Assembly (NCBI GenBank): GCA_027563935.2
Contig: CM050453.2
Coordinates: 10,248,001-10,312,000 of the forward strand
Reading direction: 5' to 3'
DNA: 64,000 nt
Origin: Costus lasius
Taxonomy: Eukaryota; Streptophyta; Magnoliopsida; Zingiberales; Costaceae
The notes under the pieces were generated by a model, which was not told the origin of the DNA, did not search any database, and worked only from the letters and a program-made list of their open reading frames with translations. The first letter of the stretch is position 1, and every line of letters begins with the position of its first letter. The translations under genes and the position numbers were made by a program. Below are positions 11,155 to 24,035 of the stretch, piece by piece.

Positions 11155-11542
11155 GTGGTAGAGATATTCTTGTACACCCTATATTCTATGAGGGGGACAA
11201 TAATGGAAATTGGGGAAATTAAATAGGAAAAAGAAACAAGTGGAAAGAAAAATTGTTACCACAATTTCACATTCTCGTTCTCACATTCTTGTTCAAGAAT
11301 ACCAACTAATTGCTAATCTGAAGCTTATTCCATGTCACTCTTCAAAAATCACAGCACACCCTCCCACTGCAGCCGAGACATGAGACATTCTTCATGCTTT
11401 GGTTGAATATTTTGCACCGTGATTTGAAATCTATATGGGATCTTAATTTGGATCTTTCTTCAGTTTCTCAATAATTAAGCAGTAGAATGCCCTGTGGTTG
11501 ACTGGTTTGACATAGGATTTGAAAAGAAAGCATAGGGTTGAC
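11155..11542. other. PPR-gene 3' flank
   Basis: AT-rich spacer between the PPR stop codon and the ATI1-like pseudogene. It probably contains the PPR 3' UTR. I see no further gene. Confidence 0.5.
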
Positions 11543-12033
11543 ATGACGGACAATTCAAAAGTTGGAGAGGAAACTTCTGCTCGAGGAGTTGACTGGGAAG
11601 TTTTGTCCTTCACAGCATCTGCCTATGCTGCTGCACTAGTCCCAGACCTAGACCTGATGAGCTTGACCCTACCAATGGAAATAAAGAGAAGGAACAAAAA
11701 CAGAATTTGAGCCATCTGATGAATTATTCATGTCTCATCATTTTGTCTTTCCACAGCGAGCATTAGAATCTACCACTAGAAACAGATATAGGAGAAATCC
11801 ATAGTGGACAAGAGGGACATAATGTAAACCTTTCGGTAGTAGACAATGCTAGCAAATTTGACCATTCTGGGGAAGAAAAATTCCAAACTGAATATAATGA
11901 TGATATGCGAAGAGTTGAATATTATGAAAAGGGGAGTAGAAGTTATGTTTATGATATTGGATTTGATGAGGTGGGCAAGTTATTTGCATAGTCAAACTTG
12001 ATTATAATTGACCAGGATATGCTAGTTGACTAA

Positions 12034-12292
12034 GGGCTTGTTTAATTGAGGAGAAAAAAGGGGAAAAAAGGAAAGAAATCTCATTTTTCTTTTGATTTAT
12101 TAGAGAGATTGATTTAGGGGGAAAGAAAAATAGGCCAATTTTCTCCCCTTTTGCATTCTCTCCAAAAGAGGGTGAAAACACTTCTCCCCCCTCCCTTGCT
12201 ACCAACCTCACCATTTTTCTTCCCACTCATTTTTCTTCATTTCCTCTTTATTCTTCTCTCTTTTTTTCTTGCCCCCCCAATAAAACAAGCCG
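12034..12292. mobile_element. MITE in the ATI1-like pseudogene (about 260 bp)
   Basis: The ends are inverted: GGGCTTGTTTAATTG at the left and CGGCTTGTTTTATTG as the reverse complement of the right. The left half is purine-rich and the right half pyrimidine-rich, so the element can fold back. It separates two ATI1-like coding blocks. I see no clean TSD (TTGACTAA versus TGTCTGAT), so the superfamily is uncertain; PIF/Harbinger or hAT is possible. Confidence 0.6.
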
Positions 12293-14553
12293 TGTCTGAT
12301 TGAGTACATGACACTGAATCTGAGAAAGAAAAACCTTTGAATATGAATGCAGATGCACCTCGATATCCTACAAATACAAATGAAGATGAACATAATGGAT
12401 CAAACCTTCCTTGCTAAGCTTGGTGGAAGAGGCATGCGATTTCTTTATATAACCGTGCAAAGGATGTCAATCCAGTTTGGTTTGTTGTTGTCATTGCTGC
12501 AGTCATGGGACTTGTAATTATAGGGCGGAGGGCAGGTTCATCAAATTAAATGGAGGTTTAGCGTCACTGATGAGGTATGTTCGCTTCCATTGTGCAAAAA
12601 GTAGCTAAATGAATGTCAGAACATATTTATTTTTCTCATTATACCTTTTATGGCATGAGGGTAAAGGCAATGATTTATGAGGTTCTTGAATCTAGTTTAT
12701 CGGTTCTCACCTACATTTCATGCTTTTTCATTGCAGCGCTTACAATGTATACTGACATTGTCGATAAGGACAATCCACTCCTTTTAATATTTTTTTTTTT
12801 CATCTTTAAAGTGCTATTCTGGAATACCTATGATGCTTGTAAACTTAGCAAACACCCTAATTCATTCCTTCCTAGTTCTACTGATTGGATTTCACCTCCT
12901 TATGAGTTATTTGTTATAACTGAATTCTGATTTTTGTTCCTAAATGGGACAACTATAAGTAATTCATATATTTTTTTTTATCAAGGATCATTCTTTTGAC
13001 ACTTGGTTTTGTTTGCTTAAAAGTGTATCTAGTGTCCCTACTGGATTTAAAAATCAAAATTGGGTTTCAAGTTTGCCTCAAAATTTTGTTTACTGATATA
13101 CTTTCACAATATATGCAATATGCTTTTCTTTCCTTTTATCAGTCATATGGAGTTTTATATTAGAATGCTTATTGTTACACAAAATGAGAAAGTAGATCAT
13201 GTGCCATCATATTCTTGATGTTGCTCACTAGAGATTGTTACCTCATTAATTGTGTTCTTACTAAAGTTATATAGGGTTTGTGACATCACTTTTTTCTTTA
13301 TCCTATATCAATATTTTTCTCTTAACCTCTTTGATCTTTGCTTATTAATCATATTCATGCTTTTGGTATTAGATCTAACAAACTTAGTCCTCTCTGTTAT
13401 ATAACTCTTAGGCATATTCAAACTCAAGAAGGCTTAAGCGAGTTAAAGTTGATTGCCACTTTGCAATGTTGTTCTAAAGTTCAAGAAGATTTGTACACTA
13501 GTCAAAAATTTTAAAAAGCAACTTGCATCTTTACCAAACCTCTTTTTGCCATTCAGTTTTCCTTACATTGTAATGAGCTGAGCAATGTTTATCATTTATG
13601 TTCCAACTTGAGGCGTAGAGTAGTTATGTTAGCTTTAATATCACTGGTCTGGTAGTTGGGTTTTTTTTTTCTGCCTATATGGCATATATTTCATATACTT
13701 GACACCTTTATTAAATTTATCTCATTTAGAGATGCTGCATCTTTTTATTTGACGGTGACTTTACTACTTTCTAATTGGTAGTCACGGCACATAATGAGTA
13801 TTATGTTCTGCCATTTAATAATGTATTATACCTAGTGCTTTGCGTTAATCTAAATTGCATTTTCTACCATGTCTATTAAAATACATCTTTAGTACTGGTT
13901 TCTCTATCCATCTTCTCTTTCAAGTCATCTTCTAGAGTGAAAAAATAAAGCTTGCTAAGATGGCTCAAAACAACTGTTATCTTTCTTATTATTGTCTCAA
14001 GCAATGATCCCATTTTTGCTTGTAACCTTATTCTTTGCTGTTGGTTTGGCACGGCACTGCCCATGATCTGGACATCTTTCCAGATTGAGATGCAGTTTTT
14101 GTTTTTAGTCAATGTAGCACTATTTCAGATGTAACTGTCTCTTCTTAAGGAGTGGATTTCTAGTCACATTAATGATGCTTGTATAATTCAATGGGGAAGT
14201 GCTTATGATCTTATCAACAAGATTTATTAACTTATATTTATTTATAACTGTGCTACTGTGATGAGACAATTATACTTTTATCTGCATGACAGTCCTGAAA
14301 AGTCACTAATTTTGTCAAAGATCACTCACCTTTCTTTTCCCTTGTTCTTGGGTATCCTAGTAAGACATTTCTTGACATACCAGTTTGCCTAGTTTTGGGT
14401 TGTTATTTGCACTATATTATTATTTTTGGCAAAAAGCAAATGTAGATTCTACAAAGAATTAAAACAGAATATATGATTATATATGATTCTATTACATTCT
14501 CTTGCCCCATGGGCTTTCTCCCCTAAAATGATCTACAATTCGCATACATGTAG

Positions 14554-16674
14554 TGTTACGCCCCAAAAACCACTCGGAACCCGCGCCGGGAATCCCGGAC
14601 CTCGGGACGCACAACACTGTACCTGTCATATCAATCCTGACAACTGAAAGGTACAGACTGAATAAAATAACATAATCAGGCCAGCCCGGCCTTAAATATC
14701 CAAAAACAATAATACTGACACAAGATCGGCGCAGCGGTCAACAGAAATAACAGTAACAGGACCGGCGCAGCGGTCGATAAACCAACAGATAACATGACTA
14801 GCGCAGCGGTCAACAGAACTAACAGATACACGACCGGCGCAGCGGTCAACAGAGTCCAACATAACAAAAATATAATAAACAAAAGACCGACAGAAGCAAA
14901 ACTAAACCGGACTGGTGGTCACCAAGCTATCTATCTAATCTGCCCCCGAAGGAGCCGCGCCTGAACCTGGAGGCAAAATAAAGGGGGTTAGCCGGAGGCT
15001 AAGTAGGGATACAACATATCACATGGTGCATGATCAGAGTGTAAGGGTTTACCAGATTACCACAGTAACTCTACATGTCCCGTATATCGTATAGTCAAAC
15101 TCAAATACGTATCAATATATGTGTCCTCAGACAGATAAAAACTGGGAGCTGGTACAGTAGTGGTCCACGACCTGCAACTCTATAAAATAGAGTGGTCCCT
15201 ACTGATGGCTCCCCGAACAGTAGAGACGACTGTCCGTCGACAGCCCGCTAGTGTAGTGTCCTACACTCAGTACAACCCCTCATTGGGCTGATAACAGACC
15301 TCAAGCCCATAACATCAGACTCTCTTGGTCAGAGACGATCACACAGCGTCTCAACAGAAATCTCACAGGTAGTATCTGAGGTACACTGAAGTATCTATCG
15401 CTAGACATTCAGCCCTCATACATACGTATAACATAACTCATACCAGCTATCTCTATAGACTAGCATGCAATACCGATACTCATACCATGTGTCATACAGA
15501 CAGTTTATGTCAACGGATAAAGACTAGAGCAGAACAGGAATAGAAACGTAATCAACAGGGCTAATCAGCAAGAAGAAGGTGCCGCTAACTAACATGCGGT
15601 TGGCACTGTCACAAAGAACGGAGGTAGAATCCCTACCTCAGATGCAGATGTACAGAAATAGAACCAACCAGGTAATCACGTATCAACCAACAGTTCCTAG
15701 CAGGGTAATCAAGGTATAAGTTCACAATATTCTATTTAATCCATTTTAATCGTAATTACTAGTTAACATGTTAATCCAAGTTCGTCAGGTATTTATGTCC
15801 AGATCCAGGTTCGGTTTACGCATGCATTCGTTTACTCGTATACGAAGGGGGTTCGGGTACTAACCTAGTTCGCAGCCTTGTGCGAACGCAAATACCATCG
15901 AGTCGTCGAGAATACGTCAGAACCAACTAGAACGCGTAACACGAGACGTCGGCACGAACTTCGAGGTTCGCCGGAAAGTTCATCGGAGTCACTGTTTACC
16001 GCCGGAACAGTATTTTTGGTGGCCGATCGAAGCTCTCCGGTAGTCAAATGAAAGCTGGCGCCGAGAGGGATACGGCCGTACAATCGGTTCCACGATCGGA
16101 GGTCTGGATCGCCGAAGATCTAGGAAAAACCGATCGGAGGCGGCGTTCGCAGGTCTCGCTGGAGCCGAGGAAGGTGATGCCGAAAATGGACTAGGGGGCG
16201 GCGGAAATGTTCGCCAATGGGGGGAGGAAGCTCGCCGGAGGTAGGAGAGCTGTAGTCGACGCCGGAAGGGAGGAAGATCGCCGGCGTGGAGAGGGAATTG
16301 TGCCCACGCGTCCGCTGCCGAACAAAACACGAGCGGAGGAGAGGGACGACGCCAAAATCAGTTCGCAGTAGATTAGGGCTTGTCGTCGCCGGCACTAGGT
16401 CTCGCCAGAGCCGTCGCCGGACGCAGAGATACTCGCGCGAGAGAGAGGGAGATGGAGGCTGGGTCGAACGAAAGAGGCAAGCGTGCGTTCGGTGAACGAA
16501 AACGGGTGAAGGCTGGGAGGAAATAAGGTAGAGGAAGCCACAACGTCACGGGCCGACAACGAAACGTGGAAAAGGTTGGGCACGACCACTAACACCAGGT
16601 GACGTCCCATCATTCCATTTAATTTTAATATTATTTTAATCAAGTTTTTGTCCGTTTGCATCACGGGCATAACA
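14554..16674. mobile_element. Solo LTR, probably Ty3/gypsy (2121 bp)
   Basis: It starts TGTTACGCCCC and ends GGCATAACA, giving a 9-bp terminal inverted repeat with one mismatch. A perfect 5-bp TSD TGTAG lies at 14549-14553 and 16675-16679. There is no internal coding region, primer-binding site or second LTR. The size and the TGTTACGCC start resemble plant Ty3/gypsy LTRs. It is internally repetitive at 14720-14860. Unequal recombination between two LTRs is the usual origin of a solo LTR. Confidence 0.88.
14720..14860. repeat. Four tandem units of about 36 bp inside the solo LTR
   Basis: GCGCAGCGGTCAACAGA-type units begin near 14727, 14763, 14800 and 14836, separated by short AC-rich spacers. 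Units 1, 3 and 4 share GCGCAGCGGTCAACAG exactly; unit 2 has GATAA after CGGTC. The regular spacing suggests replication slippage. Confidence 0.75.
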
Positions 16675-16896
16675 TGTAGTGTAAAATGAGTCTAGTCTAG
16701 GATTTTTTATAGAAAATCTTTTGATCTTTGTAACCTTCCTCCATACTTTGACATCTAGGGCAAGGGTGAGAATTCCTTTTGGTGACCTTGTCGCCATTAT
16801 TTCCCATGGTATTGTATTTAGTAATATTTTCTATGATAAAATCATTCATTACTTATGCCAATGTGACACATGTAGCTATATTAGATCACTCTCTAA

Positions 16897-17956
16897 GGCT
16901 GTGTTTTTTTGAAAAGAATTTACAGCGAAAAGAAGGAAAAGCAATGCTTTCTGTCATTTCCTTAGAAGGATGAAATATGATAAAAGAAAGACGGGAGGAA
17001 AATAAGATAGTTTTCCCTTGAAATCCAATCTGCATGAAAGCAGAAATGAAAAAATTTATTCATGTTGCCCCTTACCCTCTCCCTCCTCGTCCGCGACGAC
17101 CCCTCCCTCGCGACCCCTCCTCCCCCAGTGCCGAGATCCAAGCTCACCCTTGCCGCCTCTCCTCCCTCCGGCGGCAAGCTCTGCCTCTCGCCTCTTGCCA
17201 AGCTCAGCGAGTGGTGCCGCGTCCGCCTCCCACCTCCCACATACCGCCTCCCACCTTCCTCATCCCGCCTCCTGCGGCCGCTTGACGCCTCCTACCTCCC
17301 ACATCCCACTTTTTTTGGTTGCTTCCTGCCTCCTGCATCCCGCCTCTCGCCTCTCAAGCGTCATGTCTGCCTCTCACCTCCCTCATCCCGCCTCTTGTAT
17401 CCCTCTTGCCTTTTGCGGCCACCTCCTGTTGAGCTCTAGTTCTCGTTCCGCCTCCTTGCGAAGCTCACGTACGCCTCCTGCCAAGCTCACTAGCCTCGCC
17501 TCTTTGCCGAGCTCGCCCGTATATGCCTCCCTATTGAGCTCGCGCCTTCCTCCTTGCCGAGCTTGTGATCCTACTCAGCTTTCGCCCGTGACCTTGATTC
17601 GCTACTGGCCGCACCCCTGCTCTGTTTGCTGCCCGCCATCTGCCTTGCTCCACCGCCGCCCGCCCTGCTCCGCCATTCTCGGCCCTACTCCGCTGCCAGC
17701 GGCGCCTCTGCTCCGTATGCTTCGCGAGCTCCCACGTCGCTGCCGCTGCAAGCTCTGGGAGCTCCCACACCACTGCCGCCGCAAAGCTCTGGGAGCTTGA
17801 TCTCCTTTCTCCTCCCCTGTCTTTACAACCGAGGTCTTGTCTTCACAATCGAGGTCTTGTGAAATTCACGTGACTATGATAATCTTCCCTCCCATTTTTC
17901 TTTCCTCTCATTTTTACTTTCTTCCCACTTTTACTCCCCTCTAACAAAACATAGCC
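16897..17956. mobile_element. Non-autonomous PIF/Harbinger-like element (1060 bp)
   Basis: The TIRs are GGCTGTGTTTTTTT at the left and GGCTATGTTTTGTT at the right (reverse complement), flanked by TAA at 16894-16896 and 17957-17959. A 3-bp TAA TSD with GGC-type ends fits PIF/Harbinger. The interior (17060-17800) is a GC-rich, low-complexity stretch of CTCC/GCCTCC repeats. It yields a 260-codon Pro/Ser/Ala-rich ORF that I treat as an artefact. A 7-8-bp TSD reading (TCTAAGG/CCTAAGG, hAT) is the alternative. Confidence 0.65.
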
Positions 17957-19536
17957 TAAGGTAATTTGAATTGGAATAGAAAAAGATAGAACTTTGAAAA
18001 ATTGTATAGGAAGAACAAATGTTTAATGCCCCTTGTACCATACTATGTGCACATGTTGTACGGCTAGTTCACCAGACCTTTTTAGTCGGATGTCCTTATA
18101 AGTTAATTTCAAAGAGAATTGCCATGTTACTTTTTCCATCAAACTTACCTTATCTTCTTCTATCTCGTTATGGTTAGTAATATTCCAGAAGAGAATGACA
18201 CACTGAGATGAGGGAGGTCGATGTTGAGCATGGGATTGACTTATGAGGCATATCAAATGCAATAAATTCCACCAGCTGCATTATAGTCCTCTAGGGTGCT
18301 AAGGATCTATCGAAAGCTAGTCTATATACTTCCATGAATGTCAACCGTAATCTGAGTGTTCAACTAGGTATCTTACTAGCAAGACATATGTTTAGCTAAT
18401 CTACCTTCGAAAGCATAGTCCCCCTTCTTTATGTGATAATGTGATTGCATCTCAAGACATTTTGTGGAAACCCTACTTGTTCTTTATTGCCCAAAGAAAT
18501 TGAGCAATAAGGTGTTTCATTCTCTCAATGACCCTGCCTAGGAATTGCTAAAGAATCACTTCGAAACAGCACAATATTGTCTAGCGCAAATAAATTAAAG
18601 TCTAGCCGGCAGGAATTTATTTTTCCAATTTGATAGTCTGTTAGATACACTATAAGTAGTAGACAATCAGCATAGTAAACCTGTTTGGAGACAAGAGGAA
18701 TACCCTAATATCTATTTAGAACCTTTCATTACACCAAGAATAAAGATAATCTTGTCTGCAATCAGTTGAGTCAGGCTACTATAGATATCTACGAGTTTGC
18801 TATATCTGCTTGAAGTCTAGTTTCAGTTGCAAACTTGTGGACTTCTTTTATTTGCAGAATATAACTTTACTCTTGGGGCATCTTTTATTTTAGAATTAGT
18901 ATTTGATCGTGCTTAATTTGAATGATATAAATCTGCTTCAAGTCTCATTAGCTAACTTAGCCATTAGAGATATTGAAAAGAATGGCGTCCTTTTGCCCTG
19001 GGCTTACATGGAGAATTTCATTTATATATTGGGATCATTTACTAGAAAGTAGAAACATAACCAATTTTTGTGCATATAGAACTTAGTGGTGGGTTGAATA
19101 AATTATACAAACCTTTTCATATGGACAACGAATTCAATTGTTCTCTGTACTTGGTTGTTTTGTAATTCAACCAATGCACATGAAAGATACATTTGCCAAG
19201 TATTGCAATATAACGTTGGACTTGATGCTTTAGAACTTCCACAACCCTGATACAATATATACTCTATAGAGCTGGATCCTTGGTGGCTTAGCTGATCTAG
19301 ATGTTCTGAGTAAAATACTAATGCTTGTAATAGCATATTCGATTATGCCATGCAGCTTCCAGTAATTGTTGATTGTTGCTACAAGGCACACTTGGCTTTT
19401 GTTTCACAAACTAACTCTTCTTAATTACTTCTCACAGAGGATGAGTAGGATGCTGGGACCTATCAGCCGGTTTAAAGATCTTCTGGTGGGTGGCCATCAC
19501 CCCAGCCTGATAGCCAGTGCCTCTGTCAGCTTTTGA

Positions 19537-21618
19537 GTCATTGATGACGATAAGAATTCAGTTGCTGAAAATGAGATGTTATCACTATAAGTTTGGCAAC
19601 ATGACTTATTCAAAGTGTTTCACTCTTTTACCTTGTTCTAGTTACGCATATTTGATAAATTGTATAGTATGATATGTGTCTATAATGTCTGGGATTCTAG
19701 ATAGGAGGCTATAAGTCTTATAATTCAAGAAGTTTGTGCATGCTAGCATTTTCTCTCGTTGATAGTATATTTGATCTGGTTTTAACTAAGATGGCAAAGC
19801 ATTTCATAGTAAGATCAAGGAAATTTCTGGTTTTACCATTTTCTCTAAAAGTCTGAAAAATTATATTGAGTCATAATCCCTTTTTTCTTTCAGCACGACA
19901 AATCAACCTTTTCTCCCTTCAACATTCCCTTCCCAGTTCCCATTTGTGTTAATGTTTGTGAGTCCCTTGAAAAAAAAAAAAAGGCATGCACCTTTTTTCA
20001 TAAAGATCTTAATTTTGTTTTACTAGAAGAGTGAGACCAGTTCATATTTCATCATATTCTACTGAATTGGTTTTCTTTGTAAGTCATGAGTTAGATCATT
20101 TATTGACTCTGATCTAATTATACTTCTTGCTCATTTATATCTTTTCCTCCCAAACTAATCCATCCGAATCGCGGGCGAAAAAGTCCTAGAAAACACAATG
20201 CCAATTCGCTCGACCTCGTCTGTCTTCACCAAAAAAGCTTTTTCGCCTTATTCTCGTCTCTTCTCTTGTAGCCTTTCGCCCAAGCTTCTTTTGCCCCCAT
20301 CTCGTCTCCTTTTCTCCACCAGCAAGTTTGTCCCGGACTCGCCTCTTCGCCGCCCAAATCCACTGCAAGAGGTTCTCATTTGCGGTCGCCACTACAGATC
20401 TGTCACACCTCGCTTGCCATTGCAGATCCGCAGCTCGCAGCCACTCACCGATGCAGATCCGTCGCATCTCGCATGCTCGCTGCCCAGTTCCGCTTCAACT
20501 TGCCACTCAGATCCACTGCTCGCCCTAGATCTGCTGCTCGTCCCAGACCTGTTGCTCGCCCCAAATCTCCTACAGCCCAAAGCGACTTGCCACATATCCG
20601 ATTGTAAGATTGATTTTTTTTTTTGCCACAGATCCTAGTTTTTTTGCCCTAAACTCATCTGAATATGCAATCTAGAATCAATTTCCATATGTAAAATATT
20701 TTAGCATAATGTTGAAATAACTATGGAATTTTGGCTGGAATGCCTTGTCATGAGAGAGGAATGTGCATCAGCATTGCCTATCCTGCACACACAAAGAGTT
20801 TTTATTTTTATTTACTTGACTTACACCTCACATGGTTTTTATTTTTGACTCTGAAATTTTGAGAAGCAAACATAATATAGTTTAATTAACTGTATAAATA
20901 GATGAAGAGATTATGAGTTCTTATGCGTATGGCCTTCACTATTTGTAGAGTTAGTAGAAGGTGGATGTGCTAGCTATTATGTTCTTAAAATTTATTTTCA
21001 GTTCTTCTTTGAAGGTTACATTTTTAGAGCTTAAGTTTACTAATGTTCTACGAGTAAACCTGGCGGTAGTTAGCTATGATAATCCACATTTGAGAAAAAG
21101 GAATTGTGTCCATGTATGTTATCTGGAATAACCTTGAAGAATTCTACAAGATACTCTCCTAGGATTTGACTTTTTACATATTTTTATTTAACTCGTACAT
21201 GCTTTCAGTGAAAAGAGGAAATTCATTATATCTTCCATGACCTTGCAATTAAATTTTTAGAGCTTGTTTTTCAAAACAGTTAACTAAACTTATTGCTAGA
21301 CGATTGACTACTACATTTCAGAATTATTTGAATTTCCATTACTATTTTGAAATCATATAACATGTTGCTTGCATGACAGATTGTCTAAATACACTCCATT
21401 AGTAATTTACACCTTCAACACTATGACTAAGTTGCATCTAGGATTCCCCTGAAGTTTACACTTAACTATGAAAAAGTAATTTACAACTACAACACTATGA
21501 CTAAATTACATCTACGTCTAAGTATTATTGTTTGTCTATTTTTGATTTGGCATAATGTATGCCTTTATTATGCAAGACTGTTTTACTCAGTAAAGATTCA
21601 TTTATAGGTCTTATCATT
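19537..21618. other. Gene-free spacer, partly a DNA-transposon 5' flank
   Basis: It is AT-rich except for a GC-richer block at 20190-20600 built of repeated CAGATCYGCTGCTCGCC-like motifs. That block gives short overlapping ORFs on both strands with no known domain. It may be the 5' region of the Harbinger element that follows. I found no TIR. Confidence 0.4.
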
Positions 21619-22915
21619 ATGGCTCCATCAAATGATGAAGACAGTAGACTTGCATTAATGCGCAATCACCATTGTAGAAATTGCCAAGTTAATATGTGTG
21701 GCCGTGTATAGTGCAGTACATGCCTTGAAAAGTCATATTAGGTGTACGTGGACAAATCAATGAGACATAGTAATGAATATAAATACAGAATGAGAAAGGA
21801 ACTTTTAAAAAACTTAACTTCTTATGATGAAATATGTCATAGCATATTACGAATGAGAGTACATGCCTTTGTGCATTTGTGTGAGATACTGCAAGCTGGA
21901 GGCCTAGTGAGAGATACCAAAACTAATTCAATTGTGAAAAAAGTGACAAAGTTTTTATATTTGGTATCTCATGATGTCAAATATCGAGAACTATGTTTCT
22001 TCTTTCATCATGGTTCTCGAAGTATTAGTTATCACTTTCATGAGGTATTAAGAGCTATCCTTATCTTACATGAGCAATTCAATTTATCAAGCAACCTGAT
22101 GGTGATGATGTTGCTCCAGAGATATACAATAGCAACAGATTCTATTCTTATTTTAAGGTATGTTATCTTAATAATAGATTTGGTATATTATAATAACCTT
22201 TTCGAATGCTAAGTCAACTATATTAAACAGGATTGTCTAGGTGCAATTGATGGTATACATATTTGAGTAAAAGTGCCTTCTAGTGATGCACCTAGATATA
22301 GGGGAAGAAAAGATTGGCCAACCACAAGTGTTTTAGCAGCATATTCATTAGATTCACATATTCTAAAAAATGCCATCAGTAGACCTAATAAGTTAAAGAT
22401 TCCATAAGGTAATTTTTGTTTAGAGCAATGTAAAAAAATTAGTTGTTACTCAATTCGAATATTAAATATTATTATTGTAGGTAAATACTACTTAGGAGAT
22501 GCTGGATTTGGAATAAAAAGTTGGCTTATGATACTGCATGGAGGAGTATGGTATCATTTGAAAGAGTACTCAAAACATAATCCTCAAAATGGTAGAGAAC
22601 TTTATAATCATTGATATGCATCTTTTCGTAATGTGATTGAATGAGCTTTTGGGGTATTAGAGAAGAGATTTCCAATCATAGCAAGTGGAACAAAGTCCTA
22701 TTTTCATATTAGCACACATATTCAAATTATTTTAGCTTATTGTGTCTTACACAACTATTTAATAGGGGCTGATCCAAATTCTCAAATAATTGCTGCCATC
22801 GATGAGGAATTATCAAACACCGTAAGCAATAATGTCTCTAGTACAGAGAGATAAGATGAAGATGCTAGGAATGGAATTCTCTTTAGAGATGCTATAGCTA
22901 ATACAACGTAGAATG
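21619..22915 (+). pseudogene. PIF/Harbinger transposase (HARBI1-like DDE nuclease), degenerate
   Basis: Reading through stops and a short intron-like gap, the plus strand carries the ordered marks of a plant Harbinger transposase: a start at 21619, a helical N-terminal region (LCEILQAGGLVRDTK, HEVLRAIL), then the three acidic sites. These are CLGAIDGIHI (Asp), YYLGDAGFGI (Asp) and RNVIE followed by a stop and AFGVLEKRFPII (Glu). HNYL follows near the end. In-frame stops include TGA directly after RNVIE, consistent with CGA to TGA decay. The element is dead. Confidence 0.82.
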
Positions 22916-23103
22916 GTTGTCATATAAAAGATAGTTGTTGTTGAGTGTTTTTTACATTATCATGTAATGCAATATGTTACACTTACCCATATGTTTGACT
23001 TACCCTTACGTATTTCTTGTAAAACAATGTGGAATGTTGTTGTGCTAATATAATTTATGCATTTTGTTATTGTACTAATTTATTTTATATATTTTAATCT
23101 AAG

Positions 23104-24035
23104 ATGAGTAAAAAAGCAATGTCAACTGAAGGCTCGAAACGGGACAATTTTAAATGGACTGAAGACATGGACAATGTCTTCATAGATGCGATGCTAGAAC
23201 AACAGGCAAAGGGCTATAGGGTCGAAGCTACTTTTACCTCAGTAGCAAACAAAAATATGCTAGCCATATGATTGGAGAAATTTCGGGTACCGTTGAGTAA
23301 AGATCACCTAAAAAATCAGATCAAAATATTGAAAAGTCATTACCTACCATGAGTTGTTCAAAAATAAAAGTGGAATTGCACGGAGTTACACTTCCAAAAT
23401 GTTTGAAGTGGACAATAATGTGTGGGATGAACCCATTGCGGTATGTTTGAATTTATGATTTTGGGAATCTCATTTGGGGTATTGTTTTGTATGTACTTAT
23501 GTGAATTTTTATATTTGCTGGCAAATCCTCAAATGAGGAAGTGGAGAACTACTCCTATATATAACTACGATAAATTACAAGAATTATTTTCAAAAGATCG
23601 AACTACTAGTGGAATAGCTGGTACTTGTAGGGATCATATTAACATACAAATGATGAAGCAATAAAGTATATGCCTACAGTTCAACACCCATTAGGTGAAG
23701 ATGTTGATGTGACAAGCCCACCTAGGCCATCGTTTAAGTCACCTAGCTAGACTTCAACATCATTGAAGTTTAATAAGAGAACTTTCAACTCTTACCTTGC
23801 AAGAGACAAAACTGAAGTTAGATGAACCAGTTGGGTGCATGAAAGAGAGTAATGAAGTTTTACATAAGCAATCTGCACATAAATGCACTAAAAAAGAAAT
23901 ATATAAAGAGCAATGCAAAATTGGAGTTCCAACTCCATGCTTATCTCAAAATTGGAAGTAGTCAAGAGAGTACATATCTATTCTTCTCAGTTCTTGAGAT
24001 TGTTCGGCTTGCCCTCCTGGATGAGATGATGGGTT
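23104..24035 (+). pseudogene. Myb/SANT-like ORF of the Harbinger element, degenerate
   Basis: PIF/Harbinger elements carry a second ORF with a Myb/SANT-like domain that helps the transposase reach the ends and the nucleus. Here the plus strand reads FKWTEDMDNVFIDAMLEQQ, then SKDHLKNQIKILKSHY, and after frameshifts KWRTTPIYNYDKLQELF. All are typical of this partner protein and in the usual order. Several stops and shifts break it. Its position about 190 bp downstream of the transposase supports one element. Confidence 0.78.

Larger units (their letters stand above)
12575..19437 (+). other. Long last intron of the ATI1-like pseudogene
   Basis: It is bounded by GTATGT at 12575 and a pyrimidine-rich TTCTCACAG ending at 19437. 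The sequence is AT-rich with T runs and no recognisable coding region. It contains a solo LTR (14554-16674) and a PIF/Harbinger-like element (16897-17956), which together explain about 3.2 kb of its 6.9 kb. Confidence 0.65.
11543..19536 (+). pseudogene. ATG8-interacting protein 1-like (ATI1) pseudogene with a transposon-filled intron
   Basis: ATI proteins are plant membrane proteins that bind ATG8 and act in selective autophagy of ER and plastid material. The ATG at 11543 starts a segment with VDWEVLSFTASAYAAA, the family N-terminal signature. Further on, in shifted frames, come FMSHHFVFPQ and AWWKRHAISLYNRAKDVN, followed by a transmembrane segment ending VMGLVIIGRR, all in family order. A donor GT lies at 12575 and an acceptor AG before 19438. 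The last exon reads RMSRMLGPISRFKDLLVGG and stops at 19534-19536. Several frameshifts and stops (for example after NKNRI and near 12415 and 12550) make this a pseudogene. The roughly 6.9-kb last intron holds a solo LTR and a DNA transposon. Confidence 0.75.

Noticed and set aside
17018..17800. 260-codon plus-strand ORF rich in Pro, Ser and Ala
   Set aside because: It is built from CTCC/GCCTCC repeats, with competing ORFs in other frames and no domain. I treat it as low-complexity sequence within a transposon.
20198..20638. 146-codon ORF with a transit-peptide-like Ser/Arg/Leu composition
   Set aside because: It is made of repeated CAGATC-CTGCTCGCC motifs with ORFs of similar length in other frames on both strands. 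There is no conserved domain.
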